Origin: JBCDCY01 sp039180875
GTDB taxonomy: Bacteria > Pseudomonadota > Alphaproteobacteria > Rhodobacterales > Rhodobacteraceae
DNA: 64,000 nt
NCBI GenBank assembly: GCA_039180875.1
Contig: JBCDCY010000007.1
Coordinates: 102,662 to 166,661, forward strand
Direction of reading: 5' to 3'
The position numbers and the translations under genes are program-made. Below, one piece after another: positions 16,424 through 24,821 of this stretch. Position 1 is the first letter of the stretch. Each line of letters opens with the position of its first letter. Below the pieces are notes generated by a model that had not been told where the DNA came from, did not search any database, and saw only the letters and a program-made list of their open reading frames with translations.

Positions 16424-18267
16424 TGTCTTACCTCCTGTTGCTGACTTTCTTCTTGGGTGAGTGCCGGTGTTTCGGTCGAGCGGGTGCCGAGATAGGCCTC
16501 GATGACGGCGGGGGCGGCCTGGACCTCGTGCGGCGGACCCTCGGCGATCTTGAGACCGCGGTTGAGCACGACGACGCGGTCGCAGAGCCCCATGACAAAT
16601 CCCAGATCATGGTCGATCAGCAGGACACCGATGCCGCGACTGGCCGCGATCTGGCGCAGTCGCTCGCTCAGATCGGCGGTCTCGGTCGGGTTCATGCCCG
16701 CCGCCGGCTCATCGAGCATCAGAAAGGCCGGCGCCTGGGCCATGGCACGGGCGATCTCCAGCCGGCGGCGCGCGCCATAGGGCAACTGGCCGGCGGTGCG
16801 CGCGGCCTCCTCCGATATTCCGATCTCGGCGAGCTCGCGCGCTGCGACCCGGCGGGCCTCCGCCATCGACAGACCGCGCGCGAGGCCCGCGACGATCGCA
16901 TTCTCCTCCGCCGTCAGCGCCTCGAACAGCCGGATGTTCTGGAAGGTGCGCGCCACGCCCAGACGGGCAACGCGGTGGGCGCTCAGGTCGTCGATCCGCT
17001 TCTCGCCGATCCAGACCCCGCCCGTGGTTGCCGCCGACGCACCGCCGATGGCGTTGACGAGGGTCGACTTTCCGGCGCCGTTCGGGCCGATCAGGCCGGT
17101 CACCCGGCCAGCGGGGATGTCGAACGACACCTCGTCGAGCGCCACCAGACCAGCGAACCGCTTGCCGACACCGTCAAGGCGCAGCGCATCGCGCGCATCC
17201 GGCGCGACCGCCTCCGCCGGTGGGGCCGAGACGGCGACGCGCCGGGGCCAACGCCACCCCTCGCCCAGTTCGCGCGGGCCGCAAAGCCCCTGGGGGCGAT
17301 ATTTCAGCACCACGAGGATGGCGATGCTGACGCCCACGACCTGAAGCCCGAACACCTCGGGCAGCTCGAATCCGGCGACGGTCGCGCCGCCCTCGAAACG
17401 GCGCAGCACCTCGCGCAGGCCCATCACGAGCGCCACGCCGCCCACCGCCCCGGTCACCGTCCCCATGCCGCCCAGGATCAGCATCGCGACGAACCCGAAC
17501 GTCGTCGCGAGGTAGAAATCGCGCGGGCTGAAGGCACCGAGGGAATGGCCGTAAAGCGCCCCCGCAATGCCGGCCATCGTGCCGGAGACGACCCAGGCGA
17601 CGAAGCGCGCGCGATAGGGCCAGATGCCAAGGGCGGCGGCGGCATCCTCATCATCGCGAACCGCGCGCAGGGTCAGTCCCCAGCGGCTTTCGCGAAACAT
17701 CCGGGCGGCAATGATGAACAATGTCGCCGCCGTCGCCGCGACGATCAGGTCGGTGTAGCGCGGAACGCCGTAGAAAGCCTGGTTGCCCCGCGTGAAATCC
17801 ACCGCTGCGGACAGCACGGAATAGACGACGATCAGAAGGCCGAGGGTCGCGATGGCGCCCGACGCCCCGTTCAGGCGCGAGATCCCGAGGCCGGTGAGGA
17901 ACGCAAAGGCCGCCACGACGCAGGCCACGATCGCCAGCGCCGGGAGCAATGGGAGCTCATAGCCCCCAAGACCCGCCGGCAGATTAGGCAGCGCGGTCCC
18001 GAGGATCACCTGGGGCATCGTCACCCAGGCGGAGATATAGGCTGCCATGCCCATGAAGGCCGTGTGCCCGAAGGACACGACCCCGGAATTGCCGCTGAAC
18101 GCCTGGAAGGAGACGACGGCACAGACGTTGACCGCAAAGAACGTGCCCAGCCGCGCCCCGGAGAGCCCCATCACCAGAGCCAGTATCGCAATGCCTCCGG
18201 CGGTCACGCCCGCCAGAACCAGCGATTCCGCCAATGGCTTCCACGCTGACTGGGACGTCAGTGCCAT
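16420..18267 (-). CDS. Fused LivM permease - LivG ATPase
   Basis: This 615-residue protein joins a LivM-type permease (residues about 1-330, signature FQAFSGNSGVVSFGHTAFMGMAAY) to a LivG-type ATPase (about 355-600). The ATPase half has Walker A GPNGAGKST, signature LPYGARRRLEIARAMA, Walker B FLMLDEPAAGMNP and a DHDLGFVMGLCDRVVVLNRG switch region. LivM-LivG fusions occur repeatedly in alphaproteobacteria. The ATG at 18267 is preceded by GAAAGGGGGC and was preferred to an ATG seven codons upstream. It is the first gene of the long minus-strand operon and faces the N-formylglutamate amidohydrolase gene across a 146-base AT-rich promoter region. Confidence 0.92.
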   Translation of the reverse strand: MALTSQSAWKPLAESLVLAGVTAGGIAILALVMGLSGARLGTFFAVNVCAVVSFQAFSGNSGVVSFGHTAFMGMAAYISAWVTMPQVILGTALPNLPAGLGGYELPLLPALAIVACVVAAFAFLTGLGISRLNGASGAIATLGLLIVVYSVLSAAVDFTRGNQAFYGVPRYTDLIVAATAATLFIIAARMFRESRWGLTLRAVRDDEDAAAALGIWPYRARFVAWVVSGTMAGIAGALYGHSLGAFSPRDFYLATTFGFVAMLILGGMGTVTGAVGGVALVMGLREVLRRFEGGATVAGFELPEVFGLQVVGVSIAILVVLKYRPQGLCGPRELGEGWRWPRRVAVSAPPAEAVAPDARDALRLDGVGKRFAGLVALDEVSFDIPAGRVTGLIGPNGAGKSTLVNAIGGASAATTGGVWIGEKRIDDLSAHRVARLGVARTFQNIRLFEALTAEENAIVAGLARGLSMAEARRVAARELAEIGISEEAARTAGQLPYGARRRLEIARAMAQAPAFLMLDEPAAGMNPTETADLSERLRQIAASRGIGVLLIDHDLGFVMGLCDRVVVLNRGLKIAEGPPHEVQAAPAVIEAYLGTRSTETPALTQEESQQQEVRQ

Positions 18268-18413
18268 CCAGCCCCCTTTCTGCTGCAATCAAGTGAAAGG
18301 GAATCGAAGCGTATGTGTCAATTTATTTTCTTTCCCCCATGATATTGACATGTATGAAAATGGGCGAACAAGGTGCAACTGCACGAAAATTGATCAGGCG
18401 GTGACGTCAGCGG

Positions 18414-19202
18414 ATGTTTTCGACGCTAGAGGATAATGAACCCGAGCCGTTCACCGTGGCTCGCCAGGATGGCAGCAGCCCGTTTTTCCTGTCCGCCGAC
18501 CATGCCGGGTGCGCCGTGCCGCGATCGCTGTCGTCGCTGGGTCTGCCGGCGTCCGAGCTTCAGCGGCATATCGGTGTGGATATCGGGATCGCGACGCTCG
18601 GCGACATGCTCTCCGAAGCGCTGGACGCGACGTTCATCTCGCAGCCCTATTCGCGGCTGGTCATCGATTGCAACAGGCCGAAGGGCCAGGCGGACTCCAT
18701 CCCTGAGAGAAGCGACGGCACCGACGTTCCCGGCAATCAGGGGCTCAGCGCGGCGGCGCGGCGCGCCCGCGAAACGGTCATTTTCGAGCCCTATCACACG
18801 CGCTTTCGCGACCTGCTCGACCGGCGCGCCGCGCAGGACAGGACGTCGGTGCTGATCGCCCTGCACAGCTTCACCCCGAAACACGGTGACTATCCCGAAC
18901 CGAGGCCATGGCATATCAGTGTGCTCTACAACCGCGACGCCCGGTTGGCCCGACCGCTCCTTGCGCGGCTGCGCGGCGAGCCGGACCTCGTCGTGGGGGA
19001 GAACGAGCCGTACTTGGTGTCGGATGAACTGGACTATGCCATTCCCGTGCACGGCGAAGCGCGGGGCATCCTGTCCGTAGAGATCGAGATCCGCCAGGAC
19101 ACGCTCGGCGATGCCGCGTCATGTCGGCGCTGGTCGGATCGCTTGGCGCGGCTCCTGCCGGCCGCGCTGGGCGACCTTGAACCCGCCCGGGCGGCCCATT
19201 GA
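18414..19202 (+). CDS. N-formylglutamate amidohydrolase family protein
   Basis: This 262-residue zinc-dependent hydrolase has the FGase family pattern: FLSADHAGCAVPRSL, DIGIATLGDMLSEALDATFISQPYSRLVIDCNR, ALHSFTP and LSVEIEIRQD. The classic enzyme releases formate from N-formylglutamate in histidine breakdown, but no hut genes are present here. It overlaps the start region of the glutamine-synthetase-like gene and is divergent from the catabolic operon, so it probably deacylates an N-acyl or gamma-glutamyl intermediate of that pathway. Codon use is like its neighbours. Confidence 0.85.
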   Translation: MFSTLEDNEPEPFTVARQDGSSPFFLSADHAGCAVPRSLSSLGLPASELQRHIGVDIGIATLGDMLSEALDATFISQPYSRLVIDCNRPKGQADSIPERSDGTDVPGNQGLSAAARRARETVIFEPYHTRFRDLLDRRAAQDRTSVLIALHSFTPKHGDYPEPRPWHISVLYNRDARLARPLLARLRGEPDLVVGENEPYLVSDELDYAIPVHGEARGILSVEIEIRQDTLGDAASCRRWSDRLARLLPAALGDLEPARAAH

Positions 19203-19213
19203 AGGAGGCGGGA

Positions 19214-20506
19214 ATGCCGGAACACTTCACGTTTATCGGCAACCAGGAACTGAACGGCATTCTGAGGGGCCGGTCGGTGCCGTCCGCGCGGGCCGAGGCC
19301 GCCTTGCGCGACGGTCTGCCCTGGGTTCCCGCCAACCTCACGATCGGCGCGCTGAACACGCTTCCGCCCGACAACCCGTTCGGCCCCGTCGGAGAGATCC
19401 GAATGCTGCCCGACACGGGGGCCAAGATCACCCTCCAGCGACCCGACGCACCTGCCTTCGATCTGGTCCTCTGCGATTTCGCGGCGCGCGACGGCAGCCC
19501 GTGGGGCTGTTGCCCACGCAGTGCCTTGAAGGCGGCAGTCCGCGATCTTGAAGCCGAGACGGGCCTCACGATGAAGGTCGCGTTCGAGCACGAGTTCACG
19601 GTGCATGGCCTAGACGAACCCACCCATGTCGCATTCTCGCTTTCGGCGGGCCGTGCGGGCTCGCAACTGGCCGAAAATGCACTCTCGATCCTCGAGACCG
19701 GCGGGTTCACTCTGGATCAGTTCGTCGCCGAGTACGCGCCGGGGCAGTACGAGATTGCCGGCCAGCCGGCGCCGCCCCTGGCCGCCGCGGACAGGACGGT
19801 CCTGACGCTGGAAGCCATCCGGGCGGCGGCCCGCGACCTGGACCTGCGCGCCAGCTTCCTGCCGAAAGCGGATCCCGGGGCGGCGGGCAACGGCGTCCAC
19901 ATCCACGTCTCGTTTTGGCGCGACGGGCGAAACGTGACTTTCGGCGACGATTGGGTGAGCCCCGAGATCGGATCGTTCCTGTCCGGGGTCCTCGATGCAG
20001 CCGAACCGCTCACGCTGCTCTCCAACACCACCTGCAACTCCTACGCCCGCTACCGGCCGCAATCCTGGGTCGGAACCTATGTCTGCGCCGGTCTGATGAA
20101 CCGGGAGACGATGGTGCGCGTCATACCGCGTCAGACAGCGGCGGACGGCAGCCATCCGGGCGCCACGCTGGAATTCAGGACCAGCGACGCCACGGCGAAT
20201 GCCTACCTGGCGCTCACCGCCCTCATCCGGGCCGGTCTGGACGGACTGAAAGCAGAGCTCGAGGCACCGCAGAACATCCCTATGGATCCCGCGACGCTGG
20301 AGCCGAAGGAGAGGGAGACGTACGGCCTGCGGCACTTGCCCACCAGCATGGGCGCGCTGCTCACCGGGCAGACGATCTCAACGGTGGAGGGCTGGATCGG
20401 CGCGGATCTGTGCGCCGCCTATGTCTCATGCCGAAGAAACGACGCGCGCCATGACGAGGAGATGGAGGAGGCCGACCTGCTCTCCCACATTTCCCTGGTC
20501 TACTGA
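19214..20506 (+). CDS. Glutamine synthetase-like ligase (GlnT/PuuA type)
   Basis: This 430-residue member of the glutamine synthetase family has the catalytic-domain motifs KVAFEHEFTV (metal-binding Glu), PGQYEIAGQP (Glu pair region), AAGNGVHIHVSFW (ATP/metal His) and NSYARYRPQSW (substrate Arg). It is shorter and more diverged than housekeeping GlnA, like gamma-glutamylpolyamine or gamma-glutamylmethylamide synthetases. The ATG follows GGAGGCGGGA. Paired with an FGase-type hydrolase it suggests gamma-glutamylation or deacylation of an amine; this is an inference. Confidence 0.85.
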   Translation: MPEHFTFIGNQELNGILRGRSVPSARAEAALRDGLPWVPANLTIGALNTLPPDNPFGPVGEIRMLPDTGAKITLQRPDAPAFDLVLCDFAARDGSPWGCCPRSALKAAVRDLEAETGLTMKVAFEHEFTVHGLDEPTHVAFSLSAGRAGSQLAENALSILETGGFTLDQFVAEYAPGQYEIAGQPAPPLAAADRTVLTLEAIRAAARDLDLRASFLPKADPGAAGNGVHIHVSFWRDGRNVTFGDDWVSPEIGSFLSGVLDAAEPLTLLSNTTCNSYARYRPQSWVGTYVCAGLMNRETMVRVIPRQTAADGSHPGATLEFRTSDATANAYLALTALIRAGLDGLKAELEAPQNIPMDPATLEPKERETYGLRHLPTSMGALLTGQTISTVEGWIGADLCAAYVSCRRNDARHDEEMEEADLLSHISLVY

Positions 20507-20642
20507 CTTCGCGGCCGGATGTTGGTCCCCGGGCGATCGTCCCGGATGCCCTCACACAGAGCTCATCCACTATGCGTCAGGATCGGCCGTAGAGGGTCCT
20601 AAAGCGCACCCGATGACGGCCTAGGGGCGGGTCGATCGGGTG

Positions 20643-21326
20643 TCAGGGGACGGGAAACAGCCGCCCAAACTCTTTGGCGCCTCTTTGCGAGAACGAAACC
20701 ACGCGGGTTTTCCGATCCCGCTTGACCCATGACAGCTCTTCAAATCGGCTCAGCAGCGCGCGGCCAAGACTGCCGGCCAGATGCGATCTGCGTTCGCTCC
20801 AGTCCAGACACTCGCGGCAAAGCGGTACGCGCGCCCTGCGAAGACCGTCGACGTCAATCTCGAGACTGGCTGCGAAGGCCTCGCCACTTTCAGTCAAAGC
20901 CAAGTCACCGCCATCAAGGACCAAATGCCCCCGGGCAATCAGGCTGTCGAACATCTGCGTGCCCATATCGCCGGCCAGATGATTGTAGCAGACGCGGGCC
21001 TGTCGCAGTTCGGCATCCCGGGGGCCGGTGCGTTTCCGCAAGTGCCCGGCTCCCGCCGCCAGCCCCATCAGACCTTCCAGAACATGGGCGACGTCATCGT
21101 TGGCCAGTGAGAAATACTTGTGCCGTCCTTGTTTGCGAGGGCGGAGGAGGCCGCCCGCGTCGAGCTTGGACAAATGAGAGCTGGCCGTCTGGATCGTCAC
21201 GCCGGCTTCCGCGGCCAGTTCGCTCACCGTTAGCGCTTTGCCGCTCATCAACGCGGTCAGCATATTGGCGCGTGCGGGATCGCCTATCAGCGTGGCAACG
21301 TGCGCGATGTCCGGACCCTCTTTCAT
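20643..21326 (-). CDS. ArsR-family winged-helix regulator
   Basis: This 227-residue protein has an ArsR-type winged helix at its N terminus (IGDPARANMLTALMSGKALTVSELAAEAGVTIQTASSHLSKLDAGGLL, residues about 14-61). The following HKYFSLANDDVAHVLEGL is the typical dimer helix. The C-terminal half contains CYNHLAGDMGTQMFDSLIARG and a Cys pair CRECLDW, which identifies the longer ArsR subgroup that senses small ligands or oxidants rather than arsenite. It is divergent from the NIPSNAP/monooxygenase/EamA genes and a perfect inverted repeat lies right in front of it. Confidence 0.88.
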   Translation of the reverse strand: MKEGPDIAHVATLIGDPARANMLTALMSGKALTVSELAAEAGVTIQTASSHLSKLDAGGLLRPRKQGRHKYFSLANDDVAHVLEGLMGLAAGAGHLRKRTGPRDAELRQARVCYNHLAGDMGTQMFDSLIARGHLVLDGGDLALTESGEAFAASLEIDVDGLRRARVPLCRECLDWSERRSHLAGSLGRALLSRFEELSWVKRDRKTRVVSFSQRGAKEFGRLFPVP

Positions 21327-21328
21327 AG

Positions 21329-21344
21329 TTCGACACTAGTCGAA
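21329..21344. promoter_or_regulatory. Perfect inverted repeat, likely operator of the ArsR-type regulator
   Basis: TTCGAC-ACTA-GTCGAA is a perfect 6+4+6 dyad three bases upstream of the regulator start codon and 43 bases upstream of the divergent NIPSNAP gene. Its position suits control of both transcripts. Confidence 0.65.
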
Positions 21345-21386
21345 GCATCCCGTGCGTGCAATGGGCTAGTCAGGCGGAAACGCATC

Positions 21387-21725
21387 ATGGGAGAGGCGAC
21401 CGTGCTGACCTGCATCATCCGCTATCACATCGACCCGACAAAGAAGGCCCAGTTCGAGGCGTATGCGCGCAACTGGGGTCAAGCGATCCCGCGCTGCGGC
21501 GCCGACCTCATCGGCTACTACGCGCCGCATGAGGGATCATCGACCCTCGCCTACGGCATCTACAATATCGGAAGCCTAGCGGAGTATGAGGCGTATCGGG
21601 CGCGCCTCGCCGCAGATCCATTGGGCCGCGAGAACTACGCGTTCGCCCAGAAAGAGAAGTTTCTGCTGAGAGAAGACCGAACCTGGGTGAAACTCGCCTC
21701 TTCTCAACACGGGGAGACGGCATGA
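21387..21725 (+). CDS. NIPSNAP family protein
   Basis: This 112-residue dimeric alpha-beta-barrel protein has the NIPSNAP pattern (IIRYHIDPTKKAQFEAYARNWGQAIPRCGADLIGYYAPHEG and NIGSLAEYEAYRARLAADP). Function is generally unknown; relatives bind small hydrophobic or haem-like ligands. The start ATG 21387 was chosen because it lies outside the regulator operator and keeps the family N terminus. It overlaps the next gene by four bases, forming a small operon with a monooxygenase-like protein and an EamA exporter. Confidence 0.85.
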   Translation: MGEATVLTCIIRYHIDPTKKAQFEAYARNWGQAIPRCGADLIGYYAPHEGSSTLAYGIYNIGSLAEYEAYRARLAADPLGRENYAFAQKEKFLLREDRTWVKLASSQHGETA

Positions 21726-22069
21726 TCGCGGTGATCTTCGAAGTCCGGCCAGCAGACGGGCGCAAGCAGGACTATCTCGACATCGCTGCCGAGATGCGAC
21801 CGATGCTCGACGAGGTCGAGGGCTTCATCTCGGTCGAGCGCTTCCAGAGCCTGACCGACCCGGGCAAGATCCTGTCCCTGTCGTTCTTCGAGGACGAGGC
21901 GGCCATCGCCCGCTGGCGGAACCTCAGCGCGCATCGCGGGGCACAGGCAAAGGGGCGCGGCGGCATCTTCGACGACTATCGCCTCCGCATCGCCGGCGTC
22001 ATCCGGGACTACGGCATGTTCGACCGGGCCGAGGCCCCTGCCGACAGTCGCGACGCGCATGCGACATGA
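21722..22069 (+). CDS. Antibiotic biosynthesis monooxygenase (ABM) family protein
   Basis: This 115-residue protein is an ABM-type dimeric ferredoxin-like fold protein: MIAVIFEVRPADGRKQDYLDIAAEMRPMLDEVEGFISVERF, then ILSLSFFEDEAAIARWRN, then AHRGAQAKGRGGIFDDYRLRI. Members include small cofactor-free monooxygenases and haem-degrading proteins. It overlaps both neighbours by four bases, so the three genes are coupled. With the ArsR-type regulator and exporter this looks like a response unit for a small toxic or reactive compound. Confidence 0.85.
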   Translation: MIAVIFEVRPADGRKQDYLDIAAEMRPMLDEVEGFISVERFQSLTDPGKILSLSFFEDEAAIARWRNLSAHRGAQAKGRGGIFDDYRLRIAGVIRDYGMFDRAEAPADSRDAHAT

Positions 22070-22962
22070 GGTCTGCGCGCCTGACGACCGAACTGCCGCT
22101 CCTCGCCCTCCTCGCGCTGCTGTGGGGATCCTCCTACCTGTTCATCAAGGTCGCCTTGGCGGACATCCCGCCGGTGACCTTGATCGCTTTGCGGGTCGTT
22201 GGGGCGGCCATTTTCCTAACGATCGTCATGGGCGCGCGAGCCGAGACGCTGCCACGCGACCGACGCACCTGGGGCATGCTGCTGATCCAGGCCGTTTTCA
22301 ACAGCATTGGGGCATGGACGGTGCTCGCCTGGGGGCAGCAGTTCGTGGAGTCCGGCCTGGCCAGCGTTCTCAACTCGACGTCCCCCATCTTTGTTTTCCT
22401 GATCACCGCACTTGCCACACGCCATGAGGCACTGAGCGGGCTGAGGCTGCTGGGGGCCGCGATCGGGCTGCTAGGTGTGGTGACGATCGTCGGCGTCGAT
22501 GTCTTGCGCGGCGTCGGCGACGAAGTGGCTGGCCAAGTTGCCTGTCTGGTGGGCGCCGCGCTCTACGCCGGGGCCGCGATCCACGGAAAGCGCTTTAGCC
22601 ATATCAGCGCGGTCGCGACGGCGACCGGCACGATGATCTGGGCATCAGCCGTTCTCCTCCCGCTCGCATTGATCCTGGAGCGGCCGTGGACACTCGCTCC
22701 AAGCGCGACGGCCCTTGCAGCGACGGCCGTCCTGTCGATCTTCTGCACCGGCGTCGCGCTTCTCGTCTACTTCCGGCTGGTCAGGACCCTTGGATCCATG
22801 GGCGTGGCCAGCCAAAGCTACCTTCGGGCGGGGATAGGAGTGCTTCTTGGCATCGCTATTCTGGGGGAGACATTCACGCTTCCCGTTGCCTTGGGGCTGG
22901 GCGCCGCGATTGCCGGTGTCGCCCTGATTAACTGGCCCACACGGGTGACGTCCCCGAACTAA
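22066..22962 (+). CDS. EamA/DMT-family transporter
   Basis: This 298-residue protein has ten hydrophobic segments in two EamA repeats (WGSSYLFIKVALADIPPVTLIALR at the start of the first, GVASQSYLRAGIGVLLGIAILGE in the second). Drug/metabolite transporters of this type usually export amino acids, nucleosides or drugs. It is the last gene of the ArsR-controlled unit, four bases overlapped with the ABM gene. Substrate is unknown. Confidence 0.87.
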   Translation: MRSARLTTELPLLALLALLWGSSYLFIKVALADIPPVTLIALRVVGAAIFLTIVMGARAETLPRDRRTWGMLLIQAVFNSIGAWTVLAWGQQFVESGLASVLNSTSPIFVFLITALATRHEALSGLRLLGAAIGLLGVVTIVGVDVLRGVGDEVAGQVACLVGAALYAGAAIHGKRFSHISAVATATGTMIWASAVLLPLALILERPWTLAPSATALAATAVLSIFCTGVALLVYFRLVRTLGSMGVASQSYLRAGIGVLLGIAILGETFTLPVALGLGAAIAGVALINWPTRVTSPN

Positions 22963-23231
22963 CTGTTCGGCCGCTGCCGGACCATTCATGCCAAAGCCGA
23001 GATCGCATGGGCGTGGATAGTGATCGGAGAGGCTTCTTGGTGCACCTTATCTTTCAAAAACTGGACCTTGCGAGAACCGGGTGGGACGGACCGTCGTCTT
23101 CACGGCGCTCACCGACGACCTGATCTCCTCGGGCGATCAGGGCGTGGGCCACTCGGCGGTTGTAGGGCGTCTGGGCGGGCCCGGCCGATGCTCTAAGTCC
23201 TGAGCTCCAAGCGCTCCTCGGGAAACTCAGC

Positions 23232-24443
23232 ATGCCCGTACCGACGACGATCTTGAACGGCTTCCTCGGGGCGGGAAAGACCACGCTTCTGCAGAATCTT
23301 CTGATCCAGGCGCGCGCCGCGCCGGACGTAACCCTCGGCGTCGTCGTGAATGAGATGAGTGTGCTGGATGTGGATGGCTCGGTGCTCGACACCAATGAGG
23401 TGATCTCGCGGAAGAGCCCGCACTTCGCCTCCGTTTCCGGCGGCAGCATCAGCAGCACGGGCGGGCTGCCCCGCTTTGCCGACGCGGTTGAGAGCGTTCT
23501 GGCCGATGGAGAGGTCACGCATCTTATAGTCGAGACCTCCGGCAGCACCCATCCCTGGCCCCTCTTGAGCGCAATCCGCGAGATGCCGGCCCTGCGGCTG
23601 CACGGTTTCCTCTCCGTCGTGGACACGGTCGTCCTGTGGCAGGACCACGACCAGGGCCGTGCGATCCACAGCGGCGCCAGCGCCAACCTGCAGAAGGGGC
23701 AGCGGGGCGTGGAAAACCTGCTCGCCGAGCAGATCATGTTCGCCAACCGCATCCTGCTGAGCAAAAGCGACAAGGTTCCGCAGGACATCCTGCGACACGT
23801 CGCCGAGGCGGTGCATCCGCTCAATCCCTATGCCGACATTCTCGGCATGCAGTGGGGCAATCTGAAGCTCGACAAAGTGCTCGCCATGCCCGCATACGAC
23901 TATGCCCGCGTCGAGACCCTGGGCGCCGAGCTTTCGGAGTGGGAGGCCGCGCAGGGTTCAGCGCCCATGGCGGAGCCCGAAAGCTACGCGATCGGCAGCC
24001 GGGTTGTGAATGACCCCCGCCCGTTTCACCCGCAGCGCCTGTGGGACGTCTACAACCGGTTTCTCGGGATCGGCATCTATCGCAGCAAAGGGTTCTTCTG
24101 GCTGCCGTCGCGCGACAATCTGGTCCTGCTCTGGAACCAGACGGCCGGCAATGTCGGCTTGGGGATCGTCAACTATTGGAAGATCAGCGCACTTGAGGAT
24201 GACAGTCTGAACCTGTCGGAGTGGGAAGAGACGGCCATGCGGGAGAAACTCGCCGGTCTGCACCCCGATTTCGGGGATCGGCGCTGCAGACTGACCGTCA
24301 TCGGACAGGAAGCGGAGCTCGACACGTTCGTCGAAGCCCTGCGCGGCTGCTTCTGCACGGAGGAGGAGATTGCCGCCTGGAAGAACGGCGCCGCCTTCGA
24401 CGACCCCTGGCCCCAGACCGTGGCAACGCTGTCGTCCGGTTGA
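23232..24443 (+). CDS. COG0523 (CobW-type) GTPase lacking the CxCC metal motif
   Basis: This 403-residue protein has Walker A NGFLGAGKTTLLQNLL, the N-terminal COG0523 GTPase core and the C-terminal CobW domain. The metal-binding motif, normally CxCC in the switch I region, reads SGGSISSTGG here: all three Cys are replaced by Ser. The G-motifs are also shifted: VVNEMS, VETSGSTHP instead of IESTGISEP, and SKSD instead of NKxD for the guanine base. A remaining Cys pair is near the C terminus (RGCFCTEEE). This suggests a paralogue that no longer delivers metal through the usual site, or that has changed nucleotide. It converges on the flavoprotein/permease operon and is followed by a 71-residue gene. 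Its promoter is not obvious. Confidence 0.88.
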   Translation: MPVPTTILNGFLGAGKTTLLQNLLIQARAAPDVTLGVVVNEMSVLDVDGSVLDTNEVISRKSPHFASVSGGSISSTGGLPRFADAVESVLADGEVTHLIVETSGSTHPWPLLSAIREMPALRLHGFLSVVDTVVLWQDHDQGRAIHSGASANLQKGQRGVENLLAEQIMFANRILLSKSDKVPQDILRHVAEAVHPLNPYADILGMQWGNLKLDKVLAMPAYDYARVETLGAELSEWEAAQGSAPMAEPESYAIGSRVVNDPRPFHPQRLWDVYNRFLGIGIYRSKGFFWLPSRDNLVLLWNQTAGNVGLGIVNYWKISALEDDSLNLSEWEETAMREKLAGLHPDFGDRRCRLTVIGQEAELDTFVEALRGCFCTEEEIAAWKNGAAFDDPWPQTVATLSSG

Positions 24444-24572
24444 ACGCAGGCTGCCAAATCGGCGGGTCGAGGTGATTGCGCCTGCCCCAGTGAGAGCTAT
24501 TGTACGTCAAAGACCCGAGGATGTTCGCCGCCGCCAAACTCCCGGGACTCTTCAGCATAGGATCGGGCCGAG

Positions 24573-24788
24573 ATGTCTGTCGTGCCAAGCACCTACGAAG
24601 ACTGGAAACACTGCATCACTGTGTCCTGCGATATCCCGCTGACGCCGCATTATGTGGCGGAGCGGATTGCGGCCCTGAGCGACGCCAATGACCACCACAC
24701 CAAGCAGTTCATCAAACGCTGGGGTGAGGCCCATCACAAGCGCACGCTCGCCTGGTTCCAACAAGCGGCCGCCGAGCTGAACAGCTAG
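24573..24788 (+). CDS. Small protein of unknown function
   Basis: This 71-residue protein is rich in His, Trp and Cys in a conserved-looking layout: YEDWKHCITVSCDIPLTPHYVAERIAAL, then DANDHHTKQFIKRWGEAHHKRTLAWFQQAA. The Cys pair spaced by five and the HH and HH pairs could bind metal. It is likely real because its codon use is GC3-rich and a GAG-type ribosome site precedes the ATG. It lies 130 bases after the unusual COG0523 GTPase on the same strand. I do not recognise a named family. Confidence 0.6.
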   Translation: MSVVPSTYEDWKHCITVSCDIPLTPHYVAERIAALSDANDHHTKQFIKRWGEAHHKRTLAWFQQAAAELNS

Positions 24789-24821
24789 TGCGCGGCAGCA
24801 CTGCTGCCTGAGCACAGGGCG

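Noticed and set aside
16408..18249. 613-residue plus-strand frame
   Set aside because: Antisense of the LivM-LivG fusion gene; no recognisable domain.
18414..20506. Histidine utilisation (hut) genes
   Set aside because: The FGase-like gene has no hutH/U/I neighbours and is paired with a GS-like ligase instead.
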